NCBI GenBank assembly: GCA_910588455.1
Contig: CAJUPG010000041.1
Coordinates: 1 to 18,452, forward strand
Origin: an uncultured Oscillospiraceae bacterium
Lineage (GTDB): Bacteria; Bacillota; Clostridia; Oscillospirales; Oscillospiraceae
Reading direction: 5' to 3'
Length of the DNA stretch: 18,452 bases
This document shows positions 1 through 7,461 of the stretch, one piece after another. Made by a program: the position numbers and the translations under genes. Below the pieces are notes generated by a model. It did not search any database and had not been told where the DNA came from. It saw only the letters and a list, made by a program, of their open reading frames with translations. The stretch's first letter is position 1. Each line of letters begins with the position of its first letter.

Positions 1-1260
1 GCCGTGCTCCGCCCCCTTGCCGGTGCCCACCATGATGGCCACCGGGGTGGCCAGGCCCAGGGCGCAGGGGCAGGAGATCACCAGTACCGCCACACCGGAG
101 GTGAGGGCCTCGGTGACGCTGCCGTCCAGCAGCAGCCACACCGCCGCCGTGATGGCCGCGATCACCATGACCGCAGGGACGAAAATGCCCGCCACCTGGT
201 CCGCCAGCTTGGCGATGGGGGCCTTGGAGGAGGATGCCTCCTCCACCAGACGGATCATTTGGGCCAGGGTGGTGTCCTCTCCCACGTGGATTGCCCGCAT
301 GGTAAAGGCGCCGGATTTGTTCAGGGAGGCCGTCGCTACAGAGTCCCCGGGGCCCTTGTCCACCGGCATGGATTCGCCGGTGAGGGCGGACTCGTCCACG
401 GAGGACTGGCCCTCTGTGACCACGCCGTCTACGGGGATGGACTGTCCCGGCCGGACCACAAGCAGGTCCCCCACCTGGACCTCTTCCACGGGGAGTTCCA
501 CCTCCTTGCCGTCCCGAAGGACCCGGGCGGTTTTGGGGGCCAGGTCCATCAGGCGGGTGATGGCCTCGGAGGTCTTGCCCTTGGAGCGGGTCTCCAGGAA
601 CTTGCCCAGGGTGATCAGGGTTAAAATCATGCCGGCGGACTCAAAATACAGGTCCATGTGGTATTTGGCGACCAGGTCCCAGTCCCCGCGGCCCATGCCG
701 GAACCAATCTGGAAGATGGCGAACACGCCGTAAATCACCGCGGCGGAGGAGCCCACGGCGATGAGGGTATCCATATTCGGCGCGCCGTGGAACAGGGTTT
801 TGAAGCCCACTTTAAAATATTTGTCATTGATATAAAGAATGGGCAGGGTAAGCAGCAGCTGGACGAAGGCAAAGGCGAAAGCGTTTTCCCTCCCCAGCAG
901 AAACCTGGGGAGGGGAGCCCCCAGCATATGCCCCATGGAGATATAAAACAGAGGGATCAGAAAGCAGAAGGAGGCGATCATACGCCGCTTCATGCCGGCC
1001 AGCTCCTCTCCGGCGGGATTCTCCCGGACGGGGGCGGCGGCCTTCTGGCCTCCGGCGGGCCTGGCCCCGTATCCCGCCTTGTCTACAGCGGCGGAGATCC
1101 CCTCCGGGGTAAGCACCCCCTCGTCGTACTCCACCTGCATACTGTTGGACAGCAGGTTTACCTGGACGGCCCGCACGCCCTCCAGCTTACACACGGCCTT
1201 TTCCACGTGGGCGGAGCAGGCGGAGCAGGTCATGCCGGTTACATCAAATTTTTGTTTCAT
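1..1260 (-). CDS. copA: Copper-exporting P1B-type ATPase, N-terminal 420 residues (3' end outside the window)
   Basis: Integral membrane pump that uses ATP to export Cu(I), or possibly Ag(I), from the cytoplasm. The reading frame starts at the ATG at 1258-1260 and is open to the left edge. Visible in order: a heavy-metal-associated domain with GMTCSACSAHV (Cys12 and Cys15 bind metal); several membrane helices from about residue 85; the actuator-domain phosphatase motif TGES at residues 294-297; and the channel motif CPCALGLATP, with CPC at 397-399, typical of Cu(I)/Ag(I) pumps. The phosphorylation motif DKTGT and the ATP-binding domain must lie beyond the edge. A ribosome binding site (AGTGAGGTG) precedes the ATG, and the promoter carries a CsoR-like operator. 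The single N-terminal metal-binding domain and the CPC motif make CopA much more likely than a zinc or cadmium pump. Confidence 0.95.
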   Translation of the reverse strand, partial: MKQKFDVTGMTCSACSAHVEKAVCKLEGVRAVQVNLLSNSMQVEYDEGVLTPEGISAAVDKAGYGARPAGGQKAAAPVRENPAGEELAGMKRRMIASFCFLIPLFYISMGHMLGAPLPRFLLGRENAFAFAFVQLLLTLPILYINDKYFKVGFKTLFHGAPNMDTLIAVGSSAAVIYGVFAIFQIGSGMGRGDWDLVAKYHMDLYFESAGMILTLITLGKFLETRSKGKTSEAITRLMDLAPKTARVLRDGKEVELPVEEVQVGDLLVVRPGQSIPVDGVVTEGQSSVDESALTGESMPVDKGPGDSVATASLNKSGAFTMRAIHVGEDTTLAQMIRLVEEASSSKAPIAKLADQVAGIFVPAVMVIAAITAAVWLLLDGSVTEALTSGVAVLVISCPCALGLATPVAIMVGTGKGAEHG

Positions 1261-1278
1261 CGCAATACACCTCACTAA

Positions 1279-1292
1279 TACCCCCCTGGGGT
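1279..1292. promoter_or_regulatory. CsoR-like copper operator at copA +1
   Basis: The inverted repeat ACCCC-N3-GGGGT (1280-1284 and 1288-1292) sits just downstream of the copA -10 box, overlapping or touching the predicted start site. GC-rich inverted repeats of TACCCC/GGGGTA form are the known operators of CsoR-type copper-sensing repressors in Firmicutes. A repressor here would block the promoter until copper is bound. No csoR gene is visible in the window, so the regulator is inferred. A CopY site (TACANNTGTA) is not seen. Confidence 0.55.
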
Positions 1293-1303
1293 GGGGTGGT
1301 TAT

Positions 1304-1332
1304 AGGATAACACAGGGGAGGCCCGCTGTCAA
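1304..1332 (-). promoter_or_regulatory. copA promoter
   Basis: Reading the minus strand, a perfect -35 box TTGACA (1327-1332) is followed by a 17-nt spacer and a -10 box TATCCT (1304-1309). Transcription would start near 1297, about 37 nt before the copA ATG. Box match and spacing are good; the start site is inferred. Confidence 0.75.
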
Positions 1333-1367
1333 GTAATTTGCGGGGGATAAGAATTTATTCTTTGCTC

Positions 1368-1397
1368 TTGCATATACAAATATAGCTGTGCTATAAT
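1368..1397 (+). promoter_or_regulatory. Promoter of putative antitoxin RNA
   Basis: On the plus strand, TTGCAT (1368-1373), an 18-nt spacer and a perfect TATAAT (1392-1397) form a promoter reading toward the small toxin gene on the opposite strand. The inverted repeat GCTGTG-N10-CACAGC (1385-1390 and 1401-1406) encloses the -10 box exactly and could be an operator or a 5' hairpin. The next downstream gene is on the other strand, so the product is most likely a short non-coding RNA. Confidence 0.65.
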
Positions 1398-1414
1398 AAA
1401 CACAGCCAAAGAGA

Positions 1415-1437
1415 TCGTGCAAACAAATGAGACTATC
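1415..1437 (+). repeat. Direct repeats, antitoxin-side copy
   Basis: Contains TCGTGCAAAC (1415-1424) and ATGAGACTATC (1427-1437) separated by 2 nt. Both are exact copies of words at 1571-1580 and 1586-1596, where the gap is 5 nt. They lie near the 5' end of the predicted antitoxin RNA. Confidence 0.85.
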
Positions 1438-1450
1438 CAATGAACAAAGT

Positions 1451-1482
1451 GCCCCCCAGAGAGCCGCTACTCTCTGGGGGGC
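1451..1482. terminator. Shared bidirectional terminator of the toxin-antitoxin pair
   Basis: A perfect 13-bp stem (GCCCCCCAGAGAG at 1451-1463 with its complement at 1470-1482) encloses a 6-nt loop. The plus strand continues with ATTTTGTG and the minus strand with ACTTTGTTC, so both tails are moderately T-rich. It lies 9 nt beyond the toxin stop codon and about 47 nt into the predicted antitoxin RNA, so it can end both transcripts. Confidence 0.8.
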
Positions 1483-1491
1483 ATTTTGTGC

Positions 1492-1587
1492 TTACCAGCC
1501 ATTGCGGTGTCTGTCAAGCCACTTGCAAACATAGTAGCCAACTACACTTGCTGCAACAGACATGAAGAATTCGTGCAAACCGCCCAT
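1492..1587 (-). CDS. Fst-like type I toxin peptide, 31 residues
   Basis: A small ORF starting MGGLHEFFMSVAAS and ending CKWLDRHRNGW, read from the ATG at 1585-1587 to TAA at 1492-1494. It has a strong ribosome binding site (GGGGGTGA, 7 nt before the ATG) and its own promoter. Residues 6-21 form one hydrophobic helix, followed by a charged tail with the WLDxR pattern that also ends many Fst/Ldr membrane toxins. Such peptides insert in the membrane and damage it when translation is not blocked by the antisense RNA. Evidence that it is real: the promoter, ribosome binding site, terminator, and direct repeats placed exactly over its start. The toxin function is inferred; a harmless regulated membrane peptide is the alternative. 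Confidence 0.7.
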   Translation of the reverse strand: MGGLHEFFMSVAASVVGYYVCKWLDRHRNGW

Positions 1588-1596
1588 GAGACTATC
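1571..1596 (+). repeat. Direct repeats, toxin-start copy
   Basis: Second copies of TCGTGCAAAC (1571-1580) and ATGAGACTATC (1586-1596). On the minus strand they cover toxin codons 3-6 plus the first base of codon 7 and the span from the ribosome binding site edge to the start codon. Reverse-complement copies inside the toxin mRNA make it complementary to the plus-strand RNA. Confidence 0.85.
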
Positions 1597-1637
1597 ACCC
1601 CCTTTCCCTGGACAGGGCGGGGGAGGCTGGCGCTATT

Positions 1638-1666
1638 ATTATAGTCTCATTCGACATTTTCCGCAA
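1638..1666 (-). promoter_or_regulatory. Toxin gene promoter
   Basis: On the minus strand, TTGCGG (1661-1666), a 17-nt spacer and a perfect TATAAT (1638-1643). The predicted start near 1631 gives a leader of about 43 nt. ATGAGACTAT, the core of one direct repeat, is present here in inverted orientation (1641-1650), overlapping the -10 box. Confidence 0.75.
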
Positions 1667-1686
1667 GCTGGAACTTCGTTATAATT

Positions 1687-2535
1687 TCAAAGCTTCAACA
1701 ATTTTGCCGCGTTTCCGCCTAAAATCGCGTCCTTTTCCGCCTGGGAGATGGGCAGGCTCCGCACCATCCCGACCTCCTGTTTCTGGTCCTGCCAGGGGCT
1801 GTCCGTGCCGAACAGAATCCGCTGGGCGCCAAATACCTCCACAAAGCGCAGGAACTGTTCCCGGGACATGGTATCCAGGGAGCCGCCGGTCCAGGGCTCC
1901 CCCTCCAGGGGGGTGATCTGCCCCATGCAGTAGGCGGTGTCCAGATAGAAGGGGGTCTGGGCCACCAGACGCTCCACGCCGTCCCACTGCCGCCAGCCCC
2001 CCATGTGGGCCAGAACCAGGGGGATGCCCCCCAGCTCCTGATAGATGTGCAGCACCATCTCCGGCGTACAGAACACCGCCCCGGGGAACCCGACGTCCAG
2101 CCCCGCATGGGTGAGGGTGATGAGGCCCAGCTCTGCCGCCCGGTCCATGATGCGCAGGTAGCGCAGGTCGTCCAGCTCCACATTCTGGTAGACGGGGTGA
2201 AGCTTGATGCCCTTCACCCCCGCCCGGGCCAGCCGGGAGAGCTCCTGTTTCCAGTCCGGGTAGTCCGGGTGCATACCGCCAAAGGATAAGAGCCCCGTCT
2301 CGGTGTATAAATCGTTGGTGAGAATGGCCCGGTCGTTCATGTGGACCACCTGCTTGGGACTGGTGGCCACCGGGAGAATCACGCAGCAGTCAATACCGGC
2401 CTCCTGGCGGGACTTCACCAGTCCGGCGGAGGTGCCGTCGCTGAAGGGGTGGGTATGGGAGGCCCGTTTGAGCTTGTCCACCGCCATGGAGGCGATTTCA
2501 CTGGGGAAGATGTGGGTGTGCAGATCGACAATCAT
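1687..2535 (-). CDS. Amidohydrolase family protein (metal-dependent, TIM barrel)
   Basis: A 282-residue protein of the amidohydrolase-related family (PF04909 type; cytoplasmic, no signal peptide). Members hydrolyse or decarboxylate small substrates with one or two bound metals; the substrate cannot be read here. Visible motifs: N-terminal metal site DLHTH (His6 and His8), KLHP (111-114), THAG (His143), AHMGG (His177) and the final GTDSPW with catalytic Asp245. The start is placed at the ATG at 2533-2535 because the promoter -10 box lies at 2574-2579, so the upstream in-frame ATGs (2583 and 2601) fall within or before the promoter. MIVDLHTH is also the usual beginning for this family. The ribosome binding site is weak (AAGG). 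It appears to be a single-gene unit. Confidence 0.85.
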   Translation of the reverse strand: MIVDLHTHIFPSEIASMAVDKLKRASHTHPFSDGTSAGLVKSRQEAGIDCCVILPVATSPKQVVHMNDRAILTNDLYTETGLLSFGGMHPDYPDWKQELSRLARAGVKGIKLHPVYQNVELDDLRYLRIMDRAAELGLITLTHAGLDVGFPGAVFCTPEMVLHIYQELGGIPLVLAHMGGWRQWDGVERLVAQTPFYLDTAYCMGQITPLEGEPWTGGSLDTMSREQFLRFVEVFGAQRILFGTDSPWQDQKQEVGMVRSLPISQAEKDAILGGNAAKLLKL

Positions 2536-2573
2536 GGGAAAACATACCTTTCTGAACGGAATTTCTTTCTGTA

Positions 2574-2601
2574 AGCATACCATAAATTTGAGGATTGGCA
2601 A
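2574..2601 (-). promoter_or_regulatory. Amidohydrolase promoter
   Basis: On the minus strand, TTGCCA (2596-2601), a 16-nt spacer and TATGCT (2574-2579). An inverted repeat TTGGCA-N13-TGCCAA (2595-2600 and 2614-2619) overlaps the -35 box and might be an operator. Confidence 0.55.
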
Positions 2602-2627
2602 GAGGGGAAATTCCTGCCAAACGGGAA

Positions 2628-2660
2628 GAACTGCCAGAGAGCGGACGTCTCTGGCAGTTC
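2628..2660 (-). terminator. Terminator of the GH13 operon
   Basis: A perfect 13-bp stem (GAACTGCCAGAGA, 2628-2640, with its complement at 2648-2660) and a 7-nt loop lie 10 nt after the GH13 stop codon. The trailing tract on the minus strand (TTCCCGTTT) is only weakly T-rich. Confidence 0.6.
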
Positions 2661-2670
2661 ACGCCTACGG

Positions 2671-4524
2671 TTATTCGGGACAGGCAGGGTCCCGCAGAAG
2701 CCAGGCAAACCCGTTGGGCCACAGGCCGATGCCGCGGATGCTGTCGTAGTGAGCGCCGTACACCAGGTCCGTGTAGCTGCCCTCCCGGTTTACCCCGGCC
2801 CGGACGAAGTCCCCGCTGAAGTTGAACAGGCAGACCAGTTCCCGGTCTCCGGTCCGGCGGCACAGGGCCAGCACCCTCTTGTCGCCGCTGTCCTCCGCCC
2901 ACACGTCCGCCCGGGCGTCGAAGCAGGGCTCCTGGGCCCGGATCTGCTCCAGACGGCGCAGGCCCTGGAACAGCTTGCCCTGGCGGGTGTCCGGGTCGGT
3001 CCGGAGCTTGGCCAGCTCCCACTGGAAATTCCCCCGGTGTATGTAGCGGCTGTCGTCCCGCTTGTCCGGGTCGTCGTGGTAGCCGTAGTCGTTGAGCTGG
3101 CCGATTTCGTCGCCGCTGTACACCACGGGAATGCCGCTCTGGGCCAGCATCCAGGCGTGGAGGGTCAGGTCGCAGGACACCGCCCGCTCCAGCTTGAAGG
3201 GGTCCTGCTCGTAGACGGCGGCCTCCGTGCCGCACAGGGAGGCGGTGGTGCCGCACAGCCGGGCGTCCCCCAGACGGGGGTCGTCGTTATACAGCTCGCC
3301 CCGGCTGCTGCTGCCGGGCCACCTGCCGGTGAACCAGTCGTTCAGATACTTTTTGTGGGCCGCTTCGCTGGAGCCGGAGGTCTGGCTCAGCCAGGGGTAG
3401 TCCAGCCCCCAGCCGATGTCGTCGTGACAGCGCAGATAGTTCAAAAACAGGAAGTCTTTCGGCAGGGCGCAGACAAGATCCATCTGCTGTTTCAGCAGGG
3501 ATACGTCGCCGGTGGCCAGAGTGTGCCAGGTGGTGGCCATGGTGGTCACATTGTAGAGCATATGGCACTCGGGCTTTTCCGGGGTCCCGAAGTAGGGGGC
3601 CACCTTGGCCGGCTCCATCACCACCTCCCCCAGCAGAAGCACGCCGGGGCAGACGATTTCGCACACCATACGCATCATGCGCACCAGGGTGTGTACCTGG
3701 GGGAGATTGCGGCAGTTGGTGCCCAGTTCTTTCCAGATATAGGGGACTGCGTCCAGCCGGATTACGTCCAGTCCCCGGTTGGCCAGGTAGAGCAGATTTT
3801 CCGTCATATCATTGAACACCATGGGGTTGGCGTAGTTTAAGTCCCACTGATATGGGTAAAAATTTGTCATGACAATGGAGCCGTTTTCCAGCTGGGTAAA
3901 GCTGCCCGGGGCCGTGGTGGGGAACACCTGGGGAACCGTTTTTTCAAATTCCCGGGGAATATCCCAGTTGTCGTAGAAGAAGTAGCGGTTCCGGTAACCC
4001 GGCTCGTTGGCCCGGGCTTTTCTGGCCCACTCATGCTCCTCGCTGGTGTGGTTCATCACGAAATCCAGGCACAGACAGATCCCCCGGCTCCGGCAGGCGT
4101 CCGCCAGGGACTCCAGATCGTCCATGGTGCCCAGCTCCGGCTGGACCGCCCGGAAGTCGGACACGGCGTAACCTCCGTCGCTGCGGCCCTTGGGACTGGC
4201 CAGCAGGGGCATCAGGTGTAAATAATTGACCCCGCACTCCTGGATGTATTTCAGCTTGCCCTTTACGCCCTTCAGATCCCCCGCGAAGGCGTTGACGTAC
4301 AGCATCATGCCCAGCAGCTCCCGGCGGCGATACCAGTCCGGGTCTGTTTCCCGCTTCACGTCCTGGTTCCGCAGGGCGATTTTCCGCTGGTCCCAGCTGC
4401 GCTTGAGCATTTGCACAAAGTAGTCAAAGGCCGCCTCATCGTGGTACAGCTCGCAGTAGAGCCATTTCAGCTCGTCGTGGTGCCGGGCCAGGCGGTTGGT
4501 AAATTCCGTGATGGGATGTTTCAT
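2671..4524 (-). CDS. Amylosucrase-type glycoside hydrolase (GH13, subfamily 4-like)
   Basis: A cytoplasmic 617-residue alpha-amylase superfamily enzyme without a signal peptide. Its motifs closely follow amylosucrase (sucrose to fructose plus alpha-1,4-glucan): AGDLKG (81-86), RSDGGYAVS with pocket Asp116, NHTSEEHEWA, QWDLNYANP, nucleophile Asp258 in VIRLDAVPYIW, acid/base Glu300 in LLLGEVV, transition-state Asp368 in CHDDIGW, and DSRYIHR with Arg493. Asp116 and Arg493 match the sucrose-pocket salt bridge of Neisseria amylosucrase. Length is close to that family. A related sucrose hydrolase or phosphorylase activity cannot be excluded. ATG at 4522-4524 has AGGGAGGC 10 nt upstream. It follows the DUF624 gene by 20 bp, so the two form one operon. 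With the nearby alpha-galactosidase it suggests use of raffinose-derived sucrose. Confidence 0.88.
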   Translation of the reverse strand: MKHPITEFTNRLARHHDELKWLYCELYHDEAAFDYFVQMLKRSWDQRKIALRNQDVKRETDPDWYRRRELLGMMLYVNAFAGDLKGVKGKLKYIQECGVNYLHLMPLLASPKGRSDGGYAVSDFRAVQPELGTMDDLESLADACRSRGICLCLDFVMNHTSEEHEWARKARANEPGYRNRYFFYDNWDIPREFEKTVPQVFPTTAPGSFTQLENGSIVMTNFYPYQWDLNYANPMVFNDMTENLLYLANRGLDVIRLDAVPYIWKELGTNCRNLPQVHTLVRMMRMVCEIVCPGVLLLGEVVMEPAKVAPYFGTPEKPECHMLYNVTTMATTWHTLATGDVSLLKQQMDLVCALPKDFLFLNYLRCHDDIGWGLDYPWLSQTSGSSEAAHKKYLNDWFTGRWPGSSSRGELYNDDPRLGDARLCGTTASLCGTEAAVYEQDPFKLERAVSCDLTLHAWMLAQSGIPVVYSGDEIGQLNDYGYHDDPDKRDDSRYIHRGNFQWELAKLRTDPDTRQGKLFQGLRRLEQIRAQEPCFDARADVWAEDSGDKRVLALCRRTGDRELVCLFNFSGDFVRAGVNREGSYTDLVYGAHYDSIRGIGLWPNGFAWLLRDPACPE

Positions 4525-4544
4525 GATTCAGGATGCCTCCCTAT

Positions 4545-5207
4545 TCAAAATTGAATTAAAATCGTGCGGATGAAGAAATTTCCCAGCAGGCAGGGGACGG
4601 AAAAGCCGATGAACAGCAGATAGACCGCGCTGATGGGAAACTCCAGAATGGCAATGGTCAAGGTTCCGTAGACAGACAGTACCGCCAGCAGCGCCCGCGC
4701 CGGCCGTCCCACCCCCAGCAGCACCGACAGGCGAAGGGCCTCCTTTACCGTAGGTTTTGTGGTCAGAAACCCGTAAAAGTAGGGGGAGGCCAGCAGCATG
4801 ACCAGAAACACTGTGGAGCACAGCATGAAGGGCAGGAAAAACAACGGACCGGCCAGGGCCCGGCCCAAATAGAACCACACCCCGCAGCCCGACAGGACCA
4901 GGGGGAGGGCCACCAGGAAAAACGCGGCGTACCCCCGCCGCCAGTGCTTCCGGAGGGCGGCTTTGAAGTCGTAAAAGCAGTCCACCGGCTGGTCCAGGAT
5001 CATCTTGCGCACCACGCAGTGCATGGCGTACAGCACCGGGGGGAGGGTGACCACCGGCAGGCTGCACAGCAGAAACAGCAGGTTGAGCTTCAGCAGCGTG
5101 CCGCACTCCAGGGACAGAATTTCCAAAAAGCGGGCCAGCCCGGTTTTTTCCGGCTCGTTGGGGTCGATCCCGGGGCCGGGGGCGGCGTAATCCTTGCGGA
5201 AGAACAT
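4545..5207 (-). CDS. DUF624 (YesL-like) membrane protein
   Basis: A 220-residue integral membrane protein of the DUF624 family, with about five hydrophobic segments: LLKLNLLFLLCSLPVVTLPP, a segment near AAFFLVALPLVLSG, LFFLPFMLCSTVFLVMLLAS, and two C-terminal helices. Its biochemical role is unknown, but these genes regularly sit in sugar ABC-transporter and glycoside hydrolase clusters, as here. The start is set at ATG 5205-5207 (MFFRKDY), because GGAAGGAGA lies 8 nt upstream. An in-frame ATG at 5225 overlaps that ribosome binding site and is unlikely. It is the first gene of the minus-strand operon leading to the GH13 gene, driven by the left half of the mirrored divergent promoter. Confidence 0.85.
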   Translation of the reverse strand: MFFRKDYAAPGPGIDPNEPEKTGLARFLEILSLECGTLLKLNLLFLLCSLPVVTLPPVLYAMHCVVRKMILDQPVDCFYDFKAALRKHWRRGYAAFFLVALPLVLSGCGVWFYLGRALAGPLFFLPFMLCSTVFLVMLLASPYFYGFLTTKPTVKEALRLSVLLGVGRPARALLAVLSVYGTLTIAILEFPISAVYLLFIGFSVPCLLGNFFIRTILIQF

Positions 5208-5242
5208 AAGCGCTTCTCCTTCCATTCTTCTTATTATTGGGT

Positions 5243-5271
5243 TATGATACCACGATGGGATTTTTTGGACA
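5243..5271 (-). promoter_or_regulatory. Promoter of DUF624-GH13 operon (left half of mirrored pair)
   Basis: On the minus strand, TTGTCC, a 17-nt spacer and TATCAT (5243-5248). The element TTTACCCTTGTC (complement of 5268-5279) covers the -35 box and TCGTGGTATC (complement of 5246-5255) runs into the -10 box. The same two elements at the same spacing form the opposite promoter. Confidence 0.75.
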
Positions 5272-5382
5272 AGGGTAAAATTATGATGTATCGGGTGAAT
5301 TTTTTGGATTTTCCAAAAAAATCAAATTTTTACTGGTGGAATCTAAAATTTACCCTTGTCTCCCGGAAAAAGTCGTGGTATC
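5246..5382. repeat. Long dyad joining two divergent promoters
   Basis: Two pairs of exact inverted arms share one centre at 5314. GATACCACGA (5246-5255) mirrors TCGTGGTATC (5373-5382), and GACAAGGGTAAA (5268-5279) mirrors TTTACCCTTGTC (5349-5360). The gap between arms is 12 nt on both sides, but the gap sequences differ. A further inner inverted repeat, TTTTTTGGA/TCCAAAAAA, sits at 5300-5320 near the centre. Conservation beyond the sigma boxes suggests a shared regulator binding site on each promoter. Confidence 0.85.
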
Positions 5383-5384
5383 CT
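5356..5384 (+). promoter_or_regulatory. Promoter of msmK-araC operon (right half of mirrored pair)
   Basis: TTGTCT (5356-5361), a 17-nt spacer and TATCCT (5379-5384), with the elements TTTACCCTTGTC and TCGTGGTATC shared with the opposing promoter. The msmK-type gene starts 33 nt downstream. Confidence 0.75.
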
Positions 5385-5416
5385 GTTGCCAAAATCATCA
5401 AGGAGGAGATTCCCCA

Positions 5417-6502
<1,086 letters not shown>

Positions 6503-6518
6503 GCTCCACACTGGTATC

Positions 6519-7361
6519 ATGCGTAGCGAAAGACGAGACATTAAGCCGGCGGCTCCCGATTCCGTGATTCGGGGGCTGCTGGCTGTGCCCTATGCCCAGC
6601 TGCTGCCTCTGGAGGCCGGCGACCAGAGGGAGGGCTATGGCAAGACCGGGGACTATATCCTGGCGGCGGCGGTCCGGGGAAACTGGACGGTGTCCGCCTA
6701 TGACCAGTACGCCCTGCTGGACCCGGGCCAGGTTTTTCTGCTCCGGGAACCGGGGAGCTACCGGATCCAGGCCGTGTCCGGGGGACTGGGCCTGCTTTTG
6801 TGCCTGCGGGGGGAGCTGCCGGAGCGGCTGCTGGCGGGACGGGTCATGTTTGCCGGCGGCGCGGCGGCGGTCCGGGAAGCGGTGCTTTCTCTGGCAGTTT
6901 TAGAGGACGAACAGGGGCTGATCTCCGGGGGAACGGCCTCCGCATTGGCCTATACGATGCTGCTGAAGCTGCGGGCTTTGCCCCAGTCTCCCGCCCGGGA
7001 GGTGGGTTCCCCCCTGGTCGAAGCGGCGGTGGGGATGATTCAGGACGAGTTCCCCTTCCTGGAGGGGGTGGACGAGCTGGCGGAGCGCCTGGAGGTGTCC
7101 GCCGCCCACCTGACCCGGGTGTTCAGCAAAAAAGTTGGGATTTCCCCCGGAAAATACATTACACGGGTGCGAATTGAGTACGCAAAGCTGCTGCTCCAGG
7201 ACCCGGACGCCACCATCGCCTATGTGGCGGAGGCCTCCGGCTTTGCCAACGCCAACTATTTTGCCAAGGTATTCCGGAAGGAGACCGGTATGTCGCCCAG
7301 CGAATATCTGGAGAGCGGGACATTTGACATTGTGCACAAAAAAAGTCGGGTTGTTCTGTGA
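6519..7361 (+). CDS. AraC family transcriptional regulator (sugar locus)
   Basis: About 280 residues. The C-terminal 100 form an AraC-type double helix-turn-helix: VDELAERLEVSAAHLTRVFSK, then IAYVAEASGFANANYFAKVF and KETGMSPSEYL. The N-terminal part has a short, diverged sensor region (GDYILAAAVRG, LDPGQVFLLREPGSYRI) resembling the AraC cupin that binds a sugar ligand. It begins 16 bp after the msmK stop and has no clear ribosome binding site, so translation may be coupled to msmK. The chosen ATG (6519-6521) is the first in-frame ATG after that stop; a GTG at 6561-6563 is an alternative. Its position between the ATPase and permease genes suggests control of the sugar operons, as MsmR controls msm genes. 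Confidence 0.87.
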   Translation: MRSERRDIKPAAPDSVIRGLLAVPYAQLLPLEAGDQREGYGKTGDYILAAAVRGNWTVSAYDQYALLDPGQVFLLREPGSYRIQAVSGGLGLLLCLRGELPERLLAGRVMFAGGAAAVREAVLSLAVLEDEQGLISGGTASALAYTMLLKLRALPQSPAREVGSPLVEAAVGMIQDEFPFLEGVDELAERLEVSAAHLTRVFSKKVGISPGKYITRVRIEYAKLLLQDPDATIAYVAEASGFANANYFAKVFRKETGMSPSEYLESGTFDIVHKKSRVVL

Positions 7362-7383
7362 AAACAAACAAAATTTATAACAT

Positions 7384-7448
7384 ATATGCCCAAATGTTGA
7401 GGGACCTGCACGGAAAGCTGGTTGTGGCGCATTTGGGCATATTTTTTT
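7384..7448 (+). terminator. Terminator after msmK-araC operon
   Basis: A perfect 13-bp stem (ATATGCCCAAATG, 7384-7396, with CATTTGGGCATAT, 7430-7442) is followed by a run of seven T. The loop is unusually long (33 nt). Confidence 0.75.
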
Positions 7449-7461
7449 ACTTCCAGTATAT

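Larger units (their letters stand above)
1404..1488 (+). ncRNA. Putative par-type antisense antitoxin RNA
   Basis: An RNA of roughly 85 nt is predicted from about 1404 (7 nt after the -10 box) to the T-rich end of the shared hairpin near 1488. Its 5' half carries TCGTGCAAAC (1415-1424) and ATGAGACTATC (1427-1437). The same two words recur at 1571-1580 and 1586-1596, where the opposite strand encodes the toxin start. The RNA would therefore pair with the toxin mRNA from the ribosome binding site edge through codon 7, as well as through the terminator loop. Size, convergence and repeat placement follow the RNA II antitoxin of the pAD1 par (Fst) system. Both ends are inferred. Confidence 0.6.

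Noticed and set aside
4..1278. Overlapping plus-strand ORFs at the left edge
   Set aside because: They are antisense to copA, whose HMA, TGES and CPC motifs prove the minus-strand frame.
1427..1534. Plus-strand 35-codon ORF inside the antitoxin RNA (ATG at 1427)
   Set aside because: It runs through the perfect terminator hairpin into the antisense of the toxin gene and has no ribosome binding site.
2749..3840. 363-residue plus-strand ORF
   Set aside because: It is antisense to the amylosucrase-type gene; its Val/Gly/Gln-rich composition is a shadow effect.
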